Shown here piece after piece: positions 18,433-28,438 of a stretch of 64,000 nucleotides of DNA; position 1 is the stretch's first letter; each line of letters starts with the position of its first letter. The DNA lies in assembly GCF_007859075.1 (NCBI RefSeq), contig NZ_VOAK01000022.1:62001-126000 (forward strand), written 5' to 3'. The notes under the pieces were generated by a model. That model was not told where the DNA came from. It ran no database searches and saw only the letters and a list, made by a program, of their open reading frames with translations. The stretch comes from Gemmobacter aquaticus (GTDB lineage: Bacteria > Pseudomonadota > Alphaproteobacteria > Rhodobacterales > Rhodobacteraceae). The translations under genes and the position numbers were made by a program.

Positions 18433-20300
18433 GACGCAACCTTCACATTCGTGCGCCGGATCTTGGCCAACAGCAGCACCAAGGCAGCAGGTGTCATACC
18501 TTCGATCTTTGCTGCCATGGCGAGAGTTGAGGGGCGGAGCCGGACAAGCTTGCTGGCAAGCTCACCGGATAGCCCCGAGACCGCACCATAGTCAAAGTCA
18601 TCCGGGATCCGGGTCATCTCGTCGCGGCGCAAAGCAGAAACGTCAGCCGCCTGCCGCTCAGCAAAACGCGAATAGAGCGCGTCGGTGCGAATTTGGACCC
18701 GGGTCTCGGGGCTTAATGCTGCAAACACTGGCGCGACCGGGCACATTTGTTCGGGCGTTACGTCAGGATACGACAGCAACTCCAGCCCCGTACGCCGACC
18801 GCCGTCCTTGCTAACCTCAACGCCCAGGCCAGCTGCCTCGCCTGGAGTGAGTGAGACATTCTGCAAAGCCAGTGATCCGCGCTCCAGGTCTTCGAGCTTT
18901 TGTTCAAACGCCTGTCGTCTGGCTTCACGCACGCAGCCAATGTCCACACCCAACGGGGTCAGACGCTGATCCGCGTTGTCAGCGCGGATCGTCAGCCGAT
19001 ACTCAGCGCGAGAGGTAAACATGCGATACGGCTCTGTCACACCAAAGCTGATCAGGTCATCGATCATCACGCCAATATAGCTTTGCGACCGACTAAACAC
19101 TGTCGGTTCGCGGTCACGGACATGCGCGACTGCGCCGAGAGCCGCCACAAGCCCCTGCGCTGCGGCTTCCTCATATCCTGTTGTGCCGTTGATCTGACCA
19201 GCAAGAAACAGCCCAGGAACAGATTTCGACTCAAGGGTATCGCGCAGCGCACGAGGATCAAAATAGTCGTACTCAATAGCGTAGGCCGGCTGGAGGATCC
19301 GCACATCTTCAAGCCCGACAATCGAACGGACGTAGCATTCCTGTACGTCTACCGGCAGGGAACTGGAGATACCGTTGGGATAGACTGTATCGTCTTCCAA
19401 ACCCTCCGGCTCGAGGAAAACCTGATGGCTGTCCTTGTCGGCGAACCGCACAACCTTGTCTTCAATCGACGGGCAGTACCGCGGCCCGACACCCTCGATA
19501 TGCCCCCCATACATGGCGGATCGCGACAGGTTCTCGCGAATTATCTCATGGGTCCGGCTGTTCGTATGGGTAATCCCGCAACTCACCTGTCGCGCAAAGG
19601 GCTTACTGTTCAGGAATGAAAACAGAACCGGCTCTTCATCACCGTCCTGACGGCCAAGAATATCCCAATTGATCGTCTTCCCATCGAGGCGCGGGGGTGT
19701 CCCCGTCTTCAGGCGGCCTCGGGGCATGTCCATGTCCGCCAGTCGTTGCGCCAGGGAAATCGACGGCTTATCGCCCATGCGCCCGGCCGAGTGACGAACG
19801 TCACCAATATGGATGATACCATTCAAAAAGGTTCCAGCGGTCAGAATCACTGCGCCAGCTGCGATCTCAGCCCCGTCAGCCAGGCGGATGCCAGAAACGC
19901 GCCCGCCATCGAACATCAGATCGACAGCTTCACCCTCGATGATTGTCAGCAGAGGTTCAGCCCGCAGCCTCTCCTGCATGGCCTTGCGGTAGAGCGCACG
20001 ATCCGCCTGCGCGCGCGGCCCCTGAACGGCAGGGCCCTTCCGCCTGTTCAGAACCCTGAATTGAATACCCGCACGGTCGGCGACATCCGCCATCACGCCG
20101 TCGAGCGCGTCAATCTCGCGAACCAGATGCCCTTTCCCCAACCCGCCAATAGCCGGATTGCAGGACATCGAACCAATGTCACGTAGACGCAGGGTCACCA
20201 GCGCCGCAGTCGCACCCATTCGGGATACTGCAGCCGCCGCTTCGCAGCCAGCGTGGCCAGCGCCGATCACAATGACATCGAAATGTTTCACGTGAAACAC
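18429..20300 (-). CDS. mnmG: MnmG (GidA), tRNA U34 carboxymethylaminomethyl-modifying enzyme
   Basis: FAD-dependent partner of MnmE in forming cmnm5U34 in tRNA. 623 residues, with FAD motif [12 protein letters not shown] (12-23), [20 protein letters not shown], a second GGR-type nucleotide motif and the C-terminal tRNA-binding region. The start codon and next five codons (Met-Phe-His-Val-Lys-His) are parS site E. Three bp separate it from mnmE upstream. Confidence 0.97.
   Translation of the reverse strand: MFHVKHFDVIVIGAGHAGCEAAAAVSRMGATAALVTLRLRDIGSMSCNPAIGGLGKGHLVREIDALDGVMADVADRAGIQFRVLNRRKGPAVQGPRAQADRALYRKAMQERLRAEPLLTIIEGEAVDLMFDGGRVSGIRLADGAEIAAGAVILTAGTFLNGIIHIGDVRHSAGRMGDKPSISLAQRLADMDMPRGRLKTGTPPRLDGKTINWDILGRQDGDEEPVLFSFLNSKPFARQVSCGITHTNSRTHEIIRENLSRSAMYGGHIEGVGPRYCPSIEDKVVRFADKDSHQVFLEPEGLEDDTVYPNGISSSLPVDVQECYVRSIVGLEDVRILQPAYAIEYDYFDPRALRDTLESKSVPGLFLAGQINGTTGYEEAAAQGLVAALGAVAHVRDREPTVFSRSQSYIGVMIDDLISFGVTEPYRMFTSRAEYRLTIRADNADQRLTPLGVDIGCVREARRQAFEQKLEDLERGSLALQNVSLTPGEAAGLGVEVSKDGGRRTGLELLSYPDVTPEQMCPVAPVFAALSPETRVQIRTDALYSRFAERQAADVSALRRDEMTRIPDDFDYGAVSGLSGELASKLVRLRPSTLAMAAKIEGMTPAALVLLLAKIRRTNVKVAS
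20284..20299. promoter_or_regulatory. parS centromere site E (mnmG start)
   Basis: A perfect 16-bp TGTTTCACGTGAAACA covering the first codons of mnmG. It is the site nearest the candidate origin, about 3.2 kb away. Confidence 0.95.
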
Positions 20301-20303
20301 TCC

Positions 20304-21596
20304 CTACTTTCCTATGCAGAAGGACGAGAAAATCTCGCCCAATACGTCTTCAACGCCCACGCGCCCGATCAGAATATCAAGCGCACGGATCGCGCGATGC
20401 ACTTCCTCCGCCGCAAGCTCAGTAAGACCGTGTCCGGAGTTAATCACTTCCAGCGCGGTTTCCAACGATTCGACAGCAGATTCAACAACTGTTCGATGCC
20501 GTTCTCGCACCAACATACCTGAGCCCGCCGTACGCCGGGCCAGGCGGGCGCCGAGATCTCCCACCAGTTCCTCAAGACCCTCGCCCGTCAGTGCCGAAAT
20601 CTGGCGAGCGCCCTCGTGACGCCGCAGATCAGCCTTCCCAACAAGAACAAGATCATCGGGCTGAAGATCAACTGGAACTGGATCTGACGGATCGCTCAGG
20701 ATGACCACCCGAAGGTCGGCCTCTTGCCCACGGCGCACCGCACGTTCGATGCCAATCGCCTCGATCTCATCCGCAGTCTCACGCAAACCTGCGGTATCCA
20801 GCAAAGTTACGGGGAGCCCGGCGATCTCCATTCGTACCTCAATCACATCACGTGTCGTACCCGCGTGTTCCGAGGTAATCGCAGCATCCCTACCTGCCAG
20901 TGCATTGAGAAGGCTAGATTTTCCGACATTCGGCGCACCAATGATCGCCACTTCAAAGCCGTCGCGAATGCGCTCTGCAGCTCCAACACCGGCCAGTTCT
21001 CTTCGAAACTCAACCAGAAGCCCCCTCAACAGTCCGATGACTTCCGGCGTTACATCCACCGGCACGTCCTCGTCGACAAAGTCGATCGTCGCCTCCAGAA
21101 GCGCCGCAGCGCGCAAGAGTTGGGGTCGCCAGCCGCTGATCCGCTTGCGAAGCTCGCCTGACATGGCGCGTACCGCTTGGCGGCGCTGCGCCTCGGTCTC
21201 GGCATCAATCAGATCGGCCAGTCCCTCGACCTGCGCCAGATCGAGACAGCCATTCTCAAGTGCCCGGCGCGTAAACTCTCCGGGTTCTGCCAATCTCAGT
21301 CCAGGCTGCTGCGACAGCACACGCAACAATGCCGACACCACTGCAATCGACCCGTGTGCCTGCAGTTCGGCAACATCCTCGCCGGTAAAGCTGGCACCTG
21401 CGCCAAACAGCAGCACAACAGCCTCGTCCAGCACTTCACCTTGCCAGACGATCTTCCGCAGGGCGGCAGTCCGCAGGTCCGGCAAGGGCCGACCGGTGAG
21501 ATCGCTCACAACAGCATGGGCGCGCGGGCCCGACAACCGGATGACCGAAACGCCCGCCCGGCCCCGAGCCGTAGCCAGAGCATAGATCGTGTCCAT
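20304..21596 (-). CDS. mnmE: MnmE (TrmE), tRNA modification GTPase
   Basis: GTPase that works with MnmG on tRNA wobble uridine. 430 residues: N-terminal folate-binding TrmE domain, helical domain, inserted G domain with G1 GAPNVGKSS (220-228), TTRD (G2) and [13 protein letters not shown] (G3), and the strictly conserved C-terminal FCIGK whose Cys is needed for modification. It begins 20 bp after the rho stop and is followed by mnmG after 3 bp. Confidence 0.97.
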   Translation of the reverse strand: MDTIYALATARGRAGVSVIRLSGPRAHAVVSDLTGRPLPDLRTAALRKIVWQGEVLDEAVVLLFGAGASFTGEDVAELQAHGSIAVVSALLRVLSQQPGLRLAEPGEFTRRALENGCLDLAQVEGLADLIDAETEAQRRQAVRAMSGELRKRISGWRPQLLRAAALLEATIDFVDEDVPVDVTPEVIGLLRGLLVEFRRELAGVGAAERIRDGFEVAIIGAPNVGKSSLLNALAGRDAAITSEHAGTTRDVIEVRMEIAGLPVTLLDTAGLRETADEIEAIGIERAVRRGQEADLRVVILSDPSDPVPVDLQPDDLVLVGKADLRRHEGARQISALTGEGLEELVGDLGARLARRTAGSGMLVRERHRTVVESAVESLETALEVINSGHGLTELAAEEVHRAIRALDILIGRVGVEDVLGEIFSSFCIGK

Positions 21597-21616
21597 CGGT
21601 GGCCAGCCCCGTCAGG

Positions 21617-22900
<1,284 letters not shown>

Positions 22901-23029
22901 GGGAATCTGCTCGTCCAATACGACCCCTGTGCCGGGGTTCGGGATCATGCTGTCATAGGGAAACGCCAAAGGCCGGACGGCCCCGCTTGCCCGCCGAAAT
23001 AAGCGCTCACCTTCCTCGAGTCAACACAA

Positions 23030-23485
23030 TCAGAACTTCACGATCACCGAGGCCACGATCACGATCATCAAAATCGTCGGGACCTCGTTCATGATCCGGT
23101 ACTGTCGCCCGCTCAACCGGTTGCCCTGCACCTGAAACTCCTTGCGACGCGCAGAGAGCCACATGTGGAACCAGGTCATCCCCAGCACCGAGGCTCCCTT
23201 CGTCCAGGGCCAGATCATCGACCAGTCGACGATCCCCGGCGTGAACACCAGCGCAAGCCCAAAGATCCAGGATGCAATCATCGCAGGGTTCATGATCGCC
23301 CTCAGCAGCCTGCGTTCCATCACCTGGAACAGCGCATCGGTCTTGCTTCCCGCCTCTACGCTTTCGACGTGATAGACGAAAAGCCTCGGCAGATAGAACA
23401 GCCCCGCCATCCAGCTGATCACCGAGATCACATGCAGGAATTTCACCCAAGGGTAGCCACTTGCCAGCAGGTCGGTGATCATCAT
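23030..23485 (-). CDS. hemJ: HemJ-type protoporphyrinogen IX oxidase (membrane protein)
   Basis: Small integral membrane protein of the HemJ/CopD-like family that oxidises protoporphyrinogen IX in haem synthesis. 151 residues with four predicted membrane segments, and the conserved early helix HVISVISWMAGLFYLPRLFV whose His18 is a likely haem ligand; RxxxIMNPAM and WFHMWL also fit the family. Two adjacent ATGs (23485, 23482) are possible. It is the last leftward gene before the candidate origin; the 129 bp to rho hold nothing I recognise. Confidence 0.9.
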   Translation of the reverse strand: MMITDLLASGYPWVKFLHVISVISWMAGLFYLPRLFVYHVESVEAGSKTDALFQVMERRLLRAIMNPAMIASWIFGLALVFTPGIVDWSMIWPWTKGASVLGMTWFHMWLSARRKEFQVQGNRLSGRQYRIMNEVPTILMIVIVASVIVKF

Positions 23486-23892
23486 GCTCTCCTTCTCTGC
23501 ATCTTCTTAAAGAAAGAATAGAAAAAGGGAATGATGTGGTAGGGACCGTGGATAACCGGATTTCGTGAACTGTCCCTGAGTTTCTCCACAGGAACCCTGT
23601 CGTGGACAAGTCTGGGACAAGCAGCCGGATCTTGACAGTATGGTCTGAAAAAATTCCGTAAATTCAATGAGAAGAGATAGATGCCGCACTGTGGGAAAAG
23701 GCGGCCTGTCTGTCCCTTGCCTGTGAGTGTCGCCTTCCTCCACGCAAGGCGGGATCGCCCTTGCACAGGTGGACAGTTCTCTCGCTTGTCTTGACAAGTG
23801 GCACCATCCGTCGGCACCTCTCGGCACAGACCTCTTTCATCCGGAACTGGCATGCAGGAACAAACCGCGCTTTTCCACAGGTCCGCCCCCAG
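23486..23892. other. Candidate chromosomal replication origin (oriC)
   Basis: 407 bp without a plausible gene, between outward-pointing hemJ (left) and maf (right). DnaA-box-like 9-mers against TTWTNCACA: TTTTCCACA at 23871-23879 (perfect), minus-strand TTATCCACG at 23555-23547, TTCTCCACA at 23582-23590 and minus-strand TTTCCCACA at 23698-23690 (one mismatch each); weaker ones at 23601-23609 and 23759-23767. AT-rich patches lie at about 23503-23540 and 23638-23685, rare in this GC-rich window. GACAAG recurs at 23605 and 23615 and as an inverted pair CTTGTC-TT-GACAAG at 23785-23798; GGCAC recurs at 23800, 23813 and 23823. parAB and five parS sites lie within 21 kb. No replication data can be read from sequence alone. 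Confidence 0.72.
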
Positions 23893-24492
23893 ATGACCAG
23901 ACCGCTTCTTCTGGCCTCGGGCTCGACCACCAGACTTGCCCTGCTCCGCAACGCGGGCTTGCAGGTCACCGCCACTCCCGCCCGGATCGACGAGGCCTCC
24001 ATCCGCGCCTCGCTTGAGGCCGAGGGCGCAAATCCGCGCGACATTGCCGACACGTTGGCCGAAATGAAGGCCCGCAAGCTTTCAGATCGCAATCCTGACG
24101 CGCTTGTTCTGGGCTGCGATCAGGTGCTCGAATTCGACCGCCGGGTGTGGGGAAAGCCGGAAACGCCGTCGCAGGCGCTGGAACATTTGCAGATGCTGCG
24201 CAGAAACCCCCATCGCTTGCTCTCGGCACTGGTCCTCTATGACAAGCAAGAGCCGGTCTGGCGCCATGTGTCGCGGGCCGATCTGACAATGCGCAACGTC
24301 TCGGACCGGTGGCTCATTGGCTATATCGAACGGAACTGGGACCAGATCCGCCACTGTGCCGGCGCCTATATGATTGAGGCCGAAGGGCTTCGGCTTTTCA
24401 GCGCCATCGAAGGTGACTACTTTACCATCCTGGGGCTGCCGATGTTGCCGCTTCTCTCCTATCTCGAACTCAGGGGCTTTATCGAGTCATGA
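23893..24492 (+). CDS. maf: Maf family nucleotide pyrophosphatase
   Basis: Hydrolyses modified or non-canonical NTPs (in the family: dTTP/UTP or 7-methyl-GTP). The ATG at 23893 ([11 protein letters not shown]) gives 199 residues; longer in-frame starts would run into the candidate origin. Visible: [16 protein letters not shown] (7-22), the conserved LGCDQVLEF and the C-terminal Asp/Glu-rich [19 protein letters not shown]. It is the first rightward gene after the origin, and maf-aroE-coaE are joined by 4-bp ATGA overlaps. Which Maf subtype it is cannot be decided here. Confidence 0.93.
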   Translation: MTRPLLLASGSTTRLALLRNAGLQVTATPARIDEASIRASLEAEGANPRDIADTLAEMKARKLSDRNPDALVLGCDQVLEFDRRVWGKPETPSQALEHLQMLRRNPHRLLSALVLYDKQEPVWRHVSRADLTMRNVSDRWLIGYIERNWDQIRHCAGAYMIEAEGLRLFSAIEGDYFTILGLPMLPLLSYLELRGFIES

Positions 24493-25328
24493 CGGAACTT
24501 CCGCGCATTCCCCTCGCTGGCGTCATCGGATCTCCCATTGCCCACAGCCGATCCCCTGCGCTGCATGGGTACTGGCTCAAGCGGTATGGGTTGAAGGGCT
24601 TCTATATTCCGATGGATATCGCGCAGGCTGATCTGGCCGAGGCGCTACGCACTCTTCCAAAGCTGGGGTTCGTGGGCATCAATGTGACGATCCCCCACAA
24701 GGAAGCCATTCTTGGCATGGCGGATATCATCACCGACCGTGCCGCGCTGATTGGCGCCGCGAACACGCTGATCTTCCGCAAGGATGGACGGATTCACGCC
24801 GACAACACCGATGGTGCGGGCTTTATCGCCAATATCCGCCAAAACGCCCCACAGTGGAATCCGGCCGCCGGCCCGGCCGCGGTCTTTGGTGCCGGCGGCG
24901 CTGCGCGCGCTGTCGTTGCCGCCCTGATCGAGGTTGGCGTACCCGAGATTCGCATTGCCAATCGCAGCAGGCCAAGGGCCGATGTTTTCCGCTCTGATTT
25001 CGGCGCCAAGATCGCGGTCTATGAATGGACGCAGGCGGCCAACATGCTCGAAGGGGCGGCGACGGTGGTGAACACAACCTCGCTCGGCATGACCGGAAAG
25101 CCGGATTTCCGCGTGCCGCTCGACGCGCTTGAACGTGGCGCGCTGGTCACCGACCTCGTCTATACCCCGCTGCGCACCCAATTCCTGATCGAGGCCGAGG
25201 CCGCAGGCGCCACCATCGTTGACGGCTTGGGCATGCTGCTGCATCAGGCGGCGCCGGGGTTTGAACGCTGGTTCGGCCGTCGCCCCGAAGTGGACGATGC
25301 CACGCGGCAGGCGGTGCTTTCGGCATGA
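24489..25328 (+). CDS. aroE: Shikimate dehydrogenase
   Basis: NADPH-dependent reduction of 3-dehydroshikimate in aromatic amino-acid synthesis. 279 residues: substrate loop [22 protein letters not shown] with the catalytic Lys, DNTDGAGF, and the NADP-binding [13 protein letters not shown] followed by the NRSRPRA phosphate-binding stretch. Overlaps maf and coaE by 4 bp each. Confidence 0.97.
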   Translation: MTELPRIPLAGVIGSPIAHSRSPALHGYWLKRYGLKGFYIPMDIAQADLAEALRTLPKLGFVGINVTIPHKEAILGMADIITDRAALIGAANTLIFRKDGRIHADNTDGAGFIANIRQNAPQWNPAAGPAAVFGAGGAARAVVAALIEVGVPEIRIANRSRPRADVFRSDFGAKIAVYEWTQAANMLEGAATVVNTTSLGMTGKPDFRVPLDALERGALVTDLVYTPLRTQFLIEAEAAGATIVDGLGMLLHQAAPGFERWFGRRPEVDDATRQAVLSA

Positions 25329-25921
25329 ACCATCCGTTCCGCCTTGGGCTGACCGGCTCCATCGGCATGGGAAAGTCCACCACGGCGGGCTTCTTCCGGG
25401 CACGGGGCGTCGCGGTCTGGGATGCCGATGCGGCGGTGCACCGCCTTTACGGTCAAGGCGGCGCGGCGGTTGCGCCGATCTCGGCGCTGGTGCCGGAAGC
25501 CGTGATCGACGGCGTGGTGTCGCGGCCGGCGCTATCCGCGCAGCTTGGACATGATCCGGCACTTCTGCCCCGGATCGAAGCTATCGTGCATCCGCTCGTC
25601 GCTGCTGATCGTGCAGAATTTTTGCAGAAAACAGTCTCTGACATCGCGGTTTTCGACATTCCGCTGCTCTTTGAGAAGGGCACCGAGGCCGAGATGGATG
25701 CAACCCTTCTTGTGACTGCGCCGCCCGAGTTGCAGCGCCGCCGCGTTCTTGCCCGCCCCGGCATCACCGAGGCGCAGTTCCAGTTGATCCTGTCACGCCA
25801 GATGCCCGACGCCGAAAAGCGCGCCCGCGCGACGCATATCATCGAAACACTGGGCCTCGCGGCGGTTGAAGCCGCCGTTGTTGCCCTCATCGCCTATATC
25901 CGGGAGACCCGCCTTGCGTGA
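25325..25921 (+). CDS. coaE: Dephospho-CoA kinase
   Basis: Last step of coenzyme A synthesis. 198 residues with P-loop [12 protein letters not shown] (about 10-21), the [10 protein letters not shown] substrate region, [10 protein letters not shown] and the arginine-rich lid [15 protein letters not shown]. Overlaps aroE by 4 bp and dnaQ by 8 bp. Confidence 0.96.
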   Translation: MNHPFRLGLTGSIGMGKSTTAGFFRARGVAVWDADAAVHRLYGQGGAAVAPISALVPEAVIDGVVSRPALSAQLGHDPALLPRIEAIVHPLVAADRAEFLQKTVSDIAVFDIPLLFEKGTEAEMDATLLVTAPPELQRRRVLARPGITEAQFQLILSRQMPDAEKRARATHIIETLGLAAVEAAVVALIAYIRETRLA

Positions 25922-26612
25922 GATCGTTCTCGACACTGAAACGACCGGGTTCGAGCCCTCGGAAGGGCATCGCATTGTCGAGATTGGTGCGGTGGAGTTG
26001 TTTAACCACCTGCCGACCGGGCGCACCTTCCACGTGTACCTGAACCCTGAACGGTCGATGCCGAAAGAGGCGTTCGAGGTGCACGGGCTGGGCGATGATT
26101 TCCTGCGTGACAAGCCGCTCTTCCGGCAAGAGGCGCAGAATTTCCTCGATTTCGTCGCAGATTCAAAGCTTGTCATCCACAATGCAAGCTTCGACATGAA
26201 GTTCCTGAACTGGGAGTTGCGCACCCACGGATTCCCGCAGATCCCGAACGATCGGGCGATCGATACGCTGATGATCGCGCGGTCACGGTTCCCCGGCTCG
26301 CCTGCCTCGCTCGATGCGCTGTGCCGCCGCTTCGGCATCGACAATTCGATGCGCGAAAAACATGGCGCGCTGCTCGACAGCGAAATTCTGGCAGAGGTCT
26401 ATCTGGAGCTGATTGGCGGGCGTCAGCCGGATCTGGTACTCGCCCCGGTCGCGTCAACGCCCTCACGTCAGGCGGGCGCGCCAGATGAAGTCTGGCGCCC
26501 TCGCGCGCGCCCGACGCCCCTGCCCTCGCGCCTGACCGAGGCTGAGGCCGCCGCCCATGCTGCCTTTGTGGCAAAGCTGGGCGACGGGGCGATCTGGCTT
26601 AAGCGCAGCTGA
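25914..26612 (+). CDS. dnaQ: DNA polymerase III epsilon subunit, 3'-5' proofreading exonuclease
   Basis: Proofreading subunit of the replicase. The start is taken as the TTG at 25914, which makes the protein open with the usual [11 protein letters not shown]; no ATG fits. 232 residues with Exo[10 protein letters not shown] (Asp7, Glu9), Exo[16 protein letters not shown] and ExoIIIe [17 protein letters not shown], the full DEDDh set. A C-terminal tail matches the alpha-binding region in position. Stops directly abut the convergent secB stop (26612/26613). Confidence 0.95.
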   Translation: MREIVLDTETTGFEPSEGHRIVEIGAVELFNHLPTGRTFHVYLNPERSMPKEAFEVHGLGDDFLRDKPLFRQEAQNFLDFVADSKLVIHNASFDMKFLNWELRTHGFPQIPNDRAIDTLMIARSRFPGSPASLDALCRRFGIDNSMREKHGALLDSEILAEVYLELIGGRQPDLVLAPVASTPSRQAGAPDEVWRPRARPTPLPSRLTEAEAAAHAAFVAKLGDGAIWLKRS

Positions 26613-27116
26613 TCACTGCACCGGCTGGGCTTCGGGCTTGGCCTGCGCCTGGGCGCGCCGGGCCAGTTCCTGCCGGTACAGCGCGAGGAAATCGACGGTA
26701 TCGACATTGAGCGCCGGGAAGCCGCCGTCGCGCGTGACATCCGAGATGATGCGGCGGATGAACGGGAACAGCAGCCGCGGGCATTCGATAAGCAGGAAGG
26801 GGTGAAGCTGGTCTTCCGATACGCCTTCGACATGGAAGACCCCGCCATATTCCAGCTCAAGCAGGAACAGCGTGTCGCCCGTGGCCTTGTTCTTGGACGA
26901 TACGCGGAACTTGCTGACCACTTCGTACTGGTGCTCAACCGCGCGCTTACGGGCATCAAGGCTGACGGCAACCTGTACATCGGGCTGCATCTCAGAGCCG
27001 GTAAAGCCCTTCTGGGCCAGAACGTTCTCAAAAGACAGGTCGCGGACGAACTGCGCCAGAACGCTCATCTTCACCTGCGGGGCGGCTTCCGGGGCCGCGC
27101 CATTCGCTTCGGTCAT
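26613..27116 (-). CDS. secB: SecB protein-export chaperone
   Basis: Tetrameric cytoplasmic chaperone that keeps preproteins unfolded for SecA. The start at 27116 (MTEANGAAPEAAPQ) follows an AGGAGAGA on the minus strand; 167 residues. Conserved elements are LAQFVRDLSFENVLAQ, the beta-sheet EYGGVFHVEGV and the ECPRLLFPFIRRIISDVTRDGGFP stretch. It lies 68 bp downstream of fxsA, same strand. Confidence 0.96.
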   Translation of the reverse strand: MTEANGAAPEAAPQVKMSVLAQFVRDLSFENVLAQKGFTGSEMQPDVQVAVSLDARKRAVEHQYEVVSKFRVSSKNKATGDTLFLLELEYGGVFHVEGVSEDQLHPFLLIECPRLLFPFIRRIISDVTRDGGFPALNVDTVDFLALYRQELARRAQAQAKPEAQPVQ

Positions 27117-27184
27117 GGATCTCTCCTGCTGCATTGGCATTTGCCAGTTTTCGCCGACCTTCCTAGCAGCGCCGAGATCTTATC

Positions 27185-27667
27185 TCAATGCCGCGTCCAA
27201 CCCGAGGGGCGGCTGTCGTTCCCGCGCGGCGATTCACTGCCGTCGCTCGGGTCAAGCTCGATGAACTCGCCATCGATGACCACTTCTGGCCCCTGGCGAA
27301 CCCCGAAGCGTTCTGCCACTTGCACGCGGCGCGCAATCGCGTCGGTTATCAGCCTGCGCACCGGCGGGATCAGCAGCAAAAGCCCGATCGCATCACCCAG
27401 AAATCCGGGCAGGATCAGCAGACCGCCCGCCAGGATCAACAGCGCCTGATCGCCGATGGTGCCGCCCCTTGGCTCACCGATGCCCGCCATCGTTGCGCGG
27501 AACTGCGCGGCAGTGCGCTCACCGCTGGTACGGATCACTGCGCCACCCAGAAGCGCCGTCCCAAAGATCACCGCAAGCGAGGCAAGCAGGCCAATTCGAC
27601 CGCCAACCGTGACAAACAGCGCGATCTCGATCAACATGATGGCCACCAAAAGGCCAAACAGCCGCAT
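27185..27667 (-). CDS. fxsA: FxsA family membrane protein
   Basis: Small cytoplasmic-membrane protein; E. coli FxsA reduces F-plasmid exclusion of phage T7, but the ordinary role is unknown. The start at 27667 (MRLFGLLVAIMLIEIALF) gives 160 residues. Membrane segments lie at about 1-20, 26-45 and 75-95, with the family's GxxxLxxxGGLLILPGFLGDAIGLLLLIPPVR stretch (only its character is given here) and a polar C-terminal tail. Divergent from the Tim44-like gene across a region with two dyads. Confidence 0.85.
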   Translation of the reverse strand: MRLFGLLVAIMLIEIALFVTVGGRIGLLASLAVIFGTALLGGAVIRTSGERTAAQFRATMAGIGEPRGGTIGDQALLILAGGLLILPGFLGDAIGLLLLIPPVRRLITDAIARRVQVAERFGVRQGPEVVIDGEFIELDPSDGSESPRGNDSRPSGWTRH

Positions 27668-27692
27668 TTTTCGTCCTCTTGCTCTCAACAGT

Positions 27693-27717
27693 CCGTCAGA
27701 CGGTGGACTTGTCCACC
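27693..27717. promoter_or_regulatory. Two abutting dyads between fxsA and the Tim44-like gene
   Basis: CCGTC-A-GACGG (27693-27703) runs into GGTGGAC-TT-GTCCACC (27702-27717), both perfect inverted repeats, in the 108-bp gap between divergent genes. The place suits an operator or overlapping promoters; no regulator can be named. Confidence 0.45.
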
Positions 27718-27775
27718 CCCCTTTCCTACATAGTGTGGCAAGTCCAATGATGCCATATCTGTTCCCGAGGTCCGC

Positions 27776-28438
27776 ATGAACAACGCTTTGATCCAACTCC
27801 TCGTCCTGGCAGGGATCGCGGTGTTTCTCATCATCAAGCTGCGCTCGGTCCTTGGAACGCGCGAAGGCTTTGAGAAGCCGCCGTTGCCCGTGGATGAAAC
27901 TGCGTCGCGTCCGGTGCTGCGCTCGGTCGATGCGACCGACCCGACAGATGACCGCGACATCACCGACCACGCCCCCGAAGGCTCGCCCGCGGCTTTGGCC
28001 TTGGCGCGCATGAAGCAGGTTGAGCCCAGCTTTGCGGTGGGCACCTTCCTGCAAGGCGCCCGCGGGGCCTATGAAATGATCCTGATGGCCTTTGAGCGTG
28101 GCGACATCTCTGGCGTGCGGGCCTTTTTGACGCCCGAAGTTGCCGAAAGCTTTGATGAGGCGATAGCCGCGCGCAAGGATCAGGGGCTGACCGTCGAGGC
28201 GAATTTCGTCGGTCTGCGCGAACTCTCGCTGGTTACTGCCGATTTCGTTGAATCAACGCAAGAGGCCGAGGTGACTGTCCGCTTCGTGGGCGAGCTGACC
28301 TCGGTGGTGCGCAATGCGTCGGGCCAGATCGTCGAAGGCTCGGCGACCGAGATCAAGCGCCAGCGCGACGTGTGGACCTTTGGCCGCAAGATGGGCAGCA
28401 CCGACCCGAACTGGCAGCTGGTGGCCACCGGAGAATGA
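27776..28438 (+). CDS. Tim44/TimA-like membrane-anchored protein
   Basis: Bacterial relative of the mitochondrial import motor subunit Tim44. 220 residues: one N-terminal membrane anchor (about 5-22), a low-complexity acidic linker to about 75, then the Tim44-like fold (FLQGARGAYEMILMAFERGD, LTPEVAESFDEAI, EIKRQRDVWTFGRKMGS, NWQLVATGE). In alphaproteobacteria this family (TimA) sits with secB, as here two genes away. The stop overlaps the mltA ATG by 4 bp. Confidence 0.88.
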   Translation: MNNALIQLLVLAGIAVFLIIKLRSVLGTREGFEKPPLPVDETASRPVLRSVDATDPTDDRDITDHAPEGSPAALALARMKQVEPSFAVGTFLQGARGAYEMILMAFERGDISGVRAFLTPEVAESFDEAIAARKDQGLTVEANFVGLRELSLVTADFVESTQEAEVTVRFVGELTSVVRNASGQIVEGSATEIKRQRDVWTFGRKMGSTDPNWQLVATGE

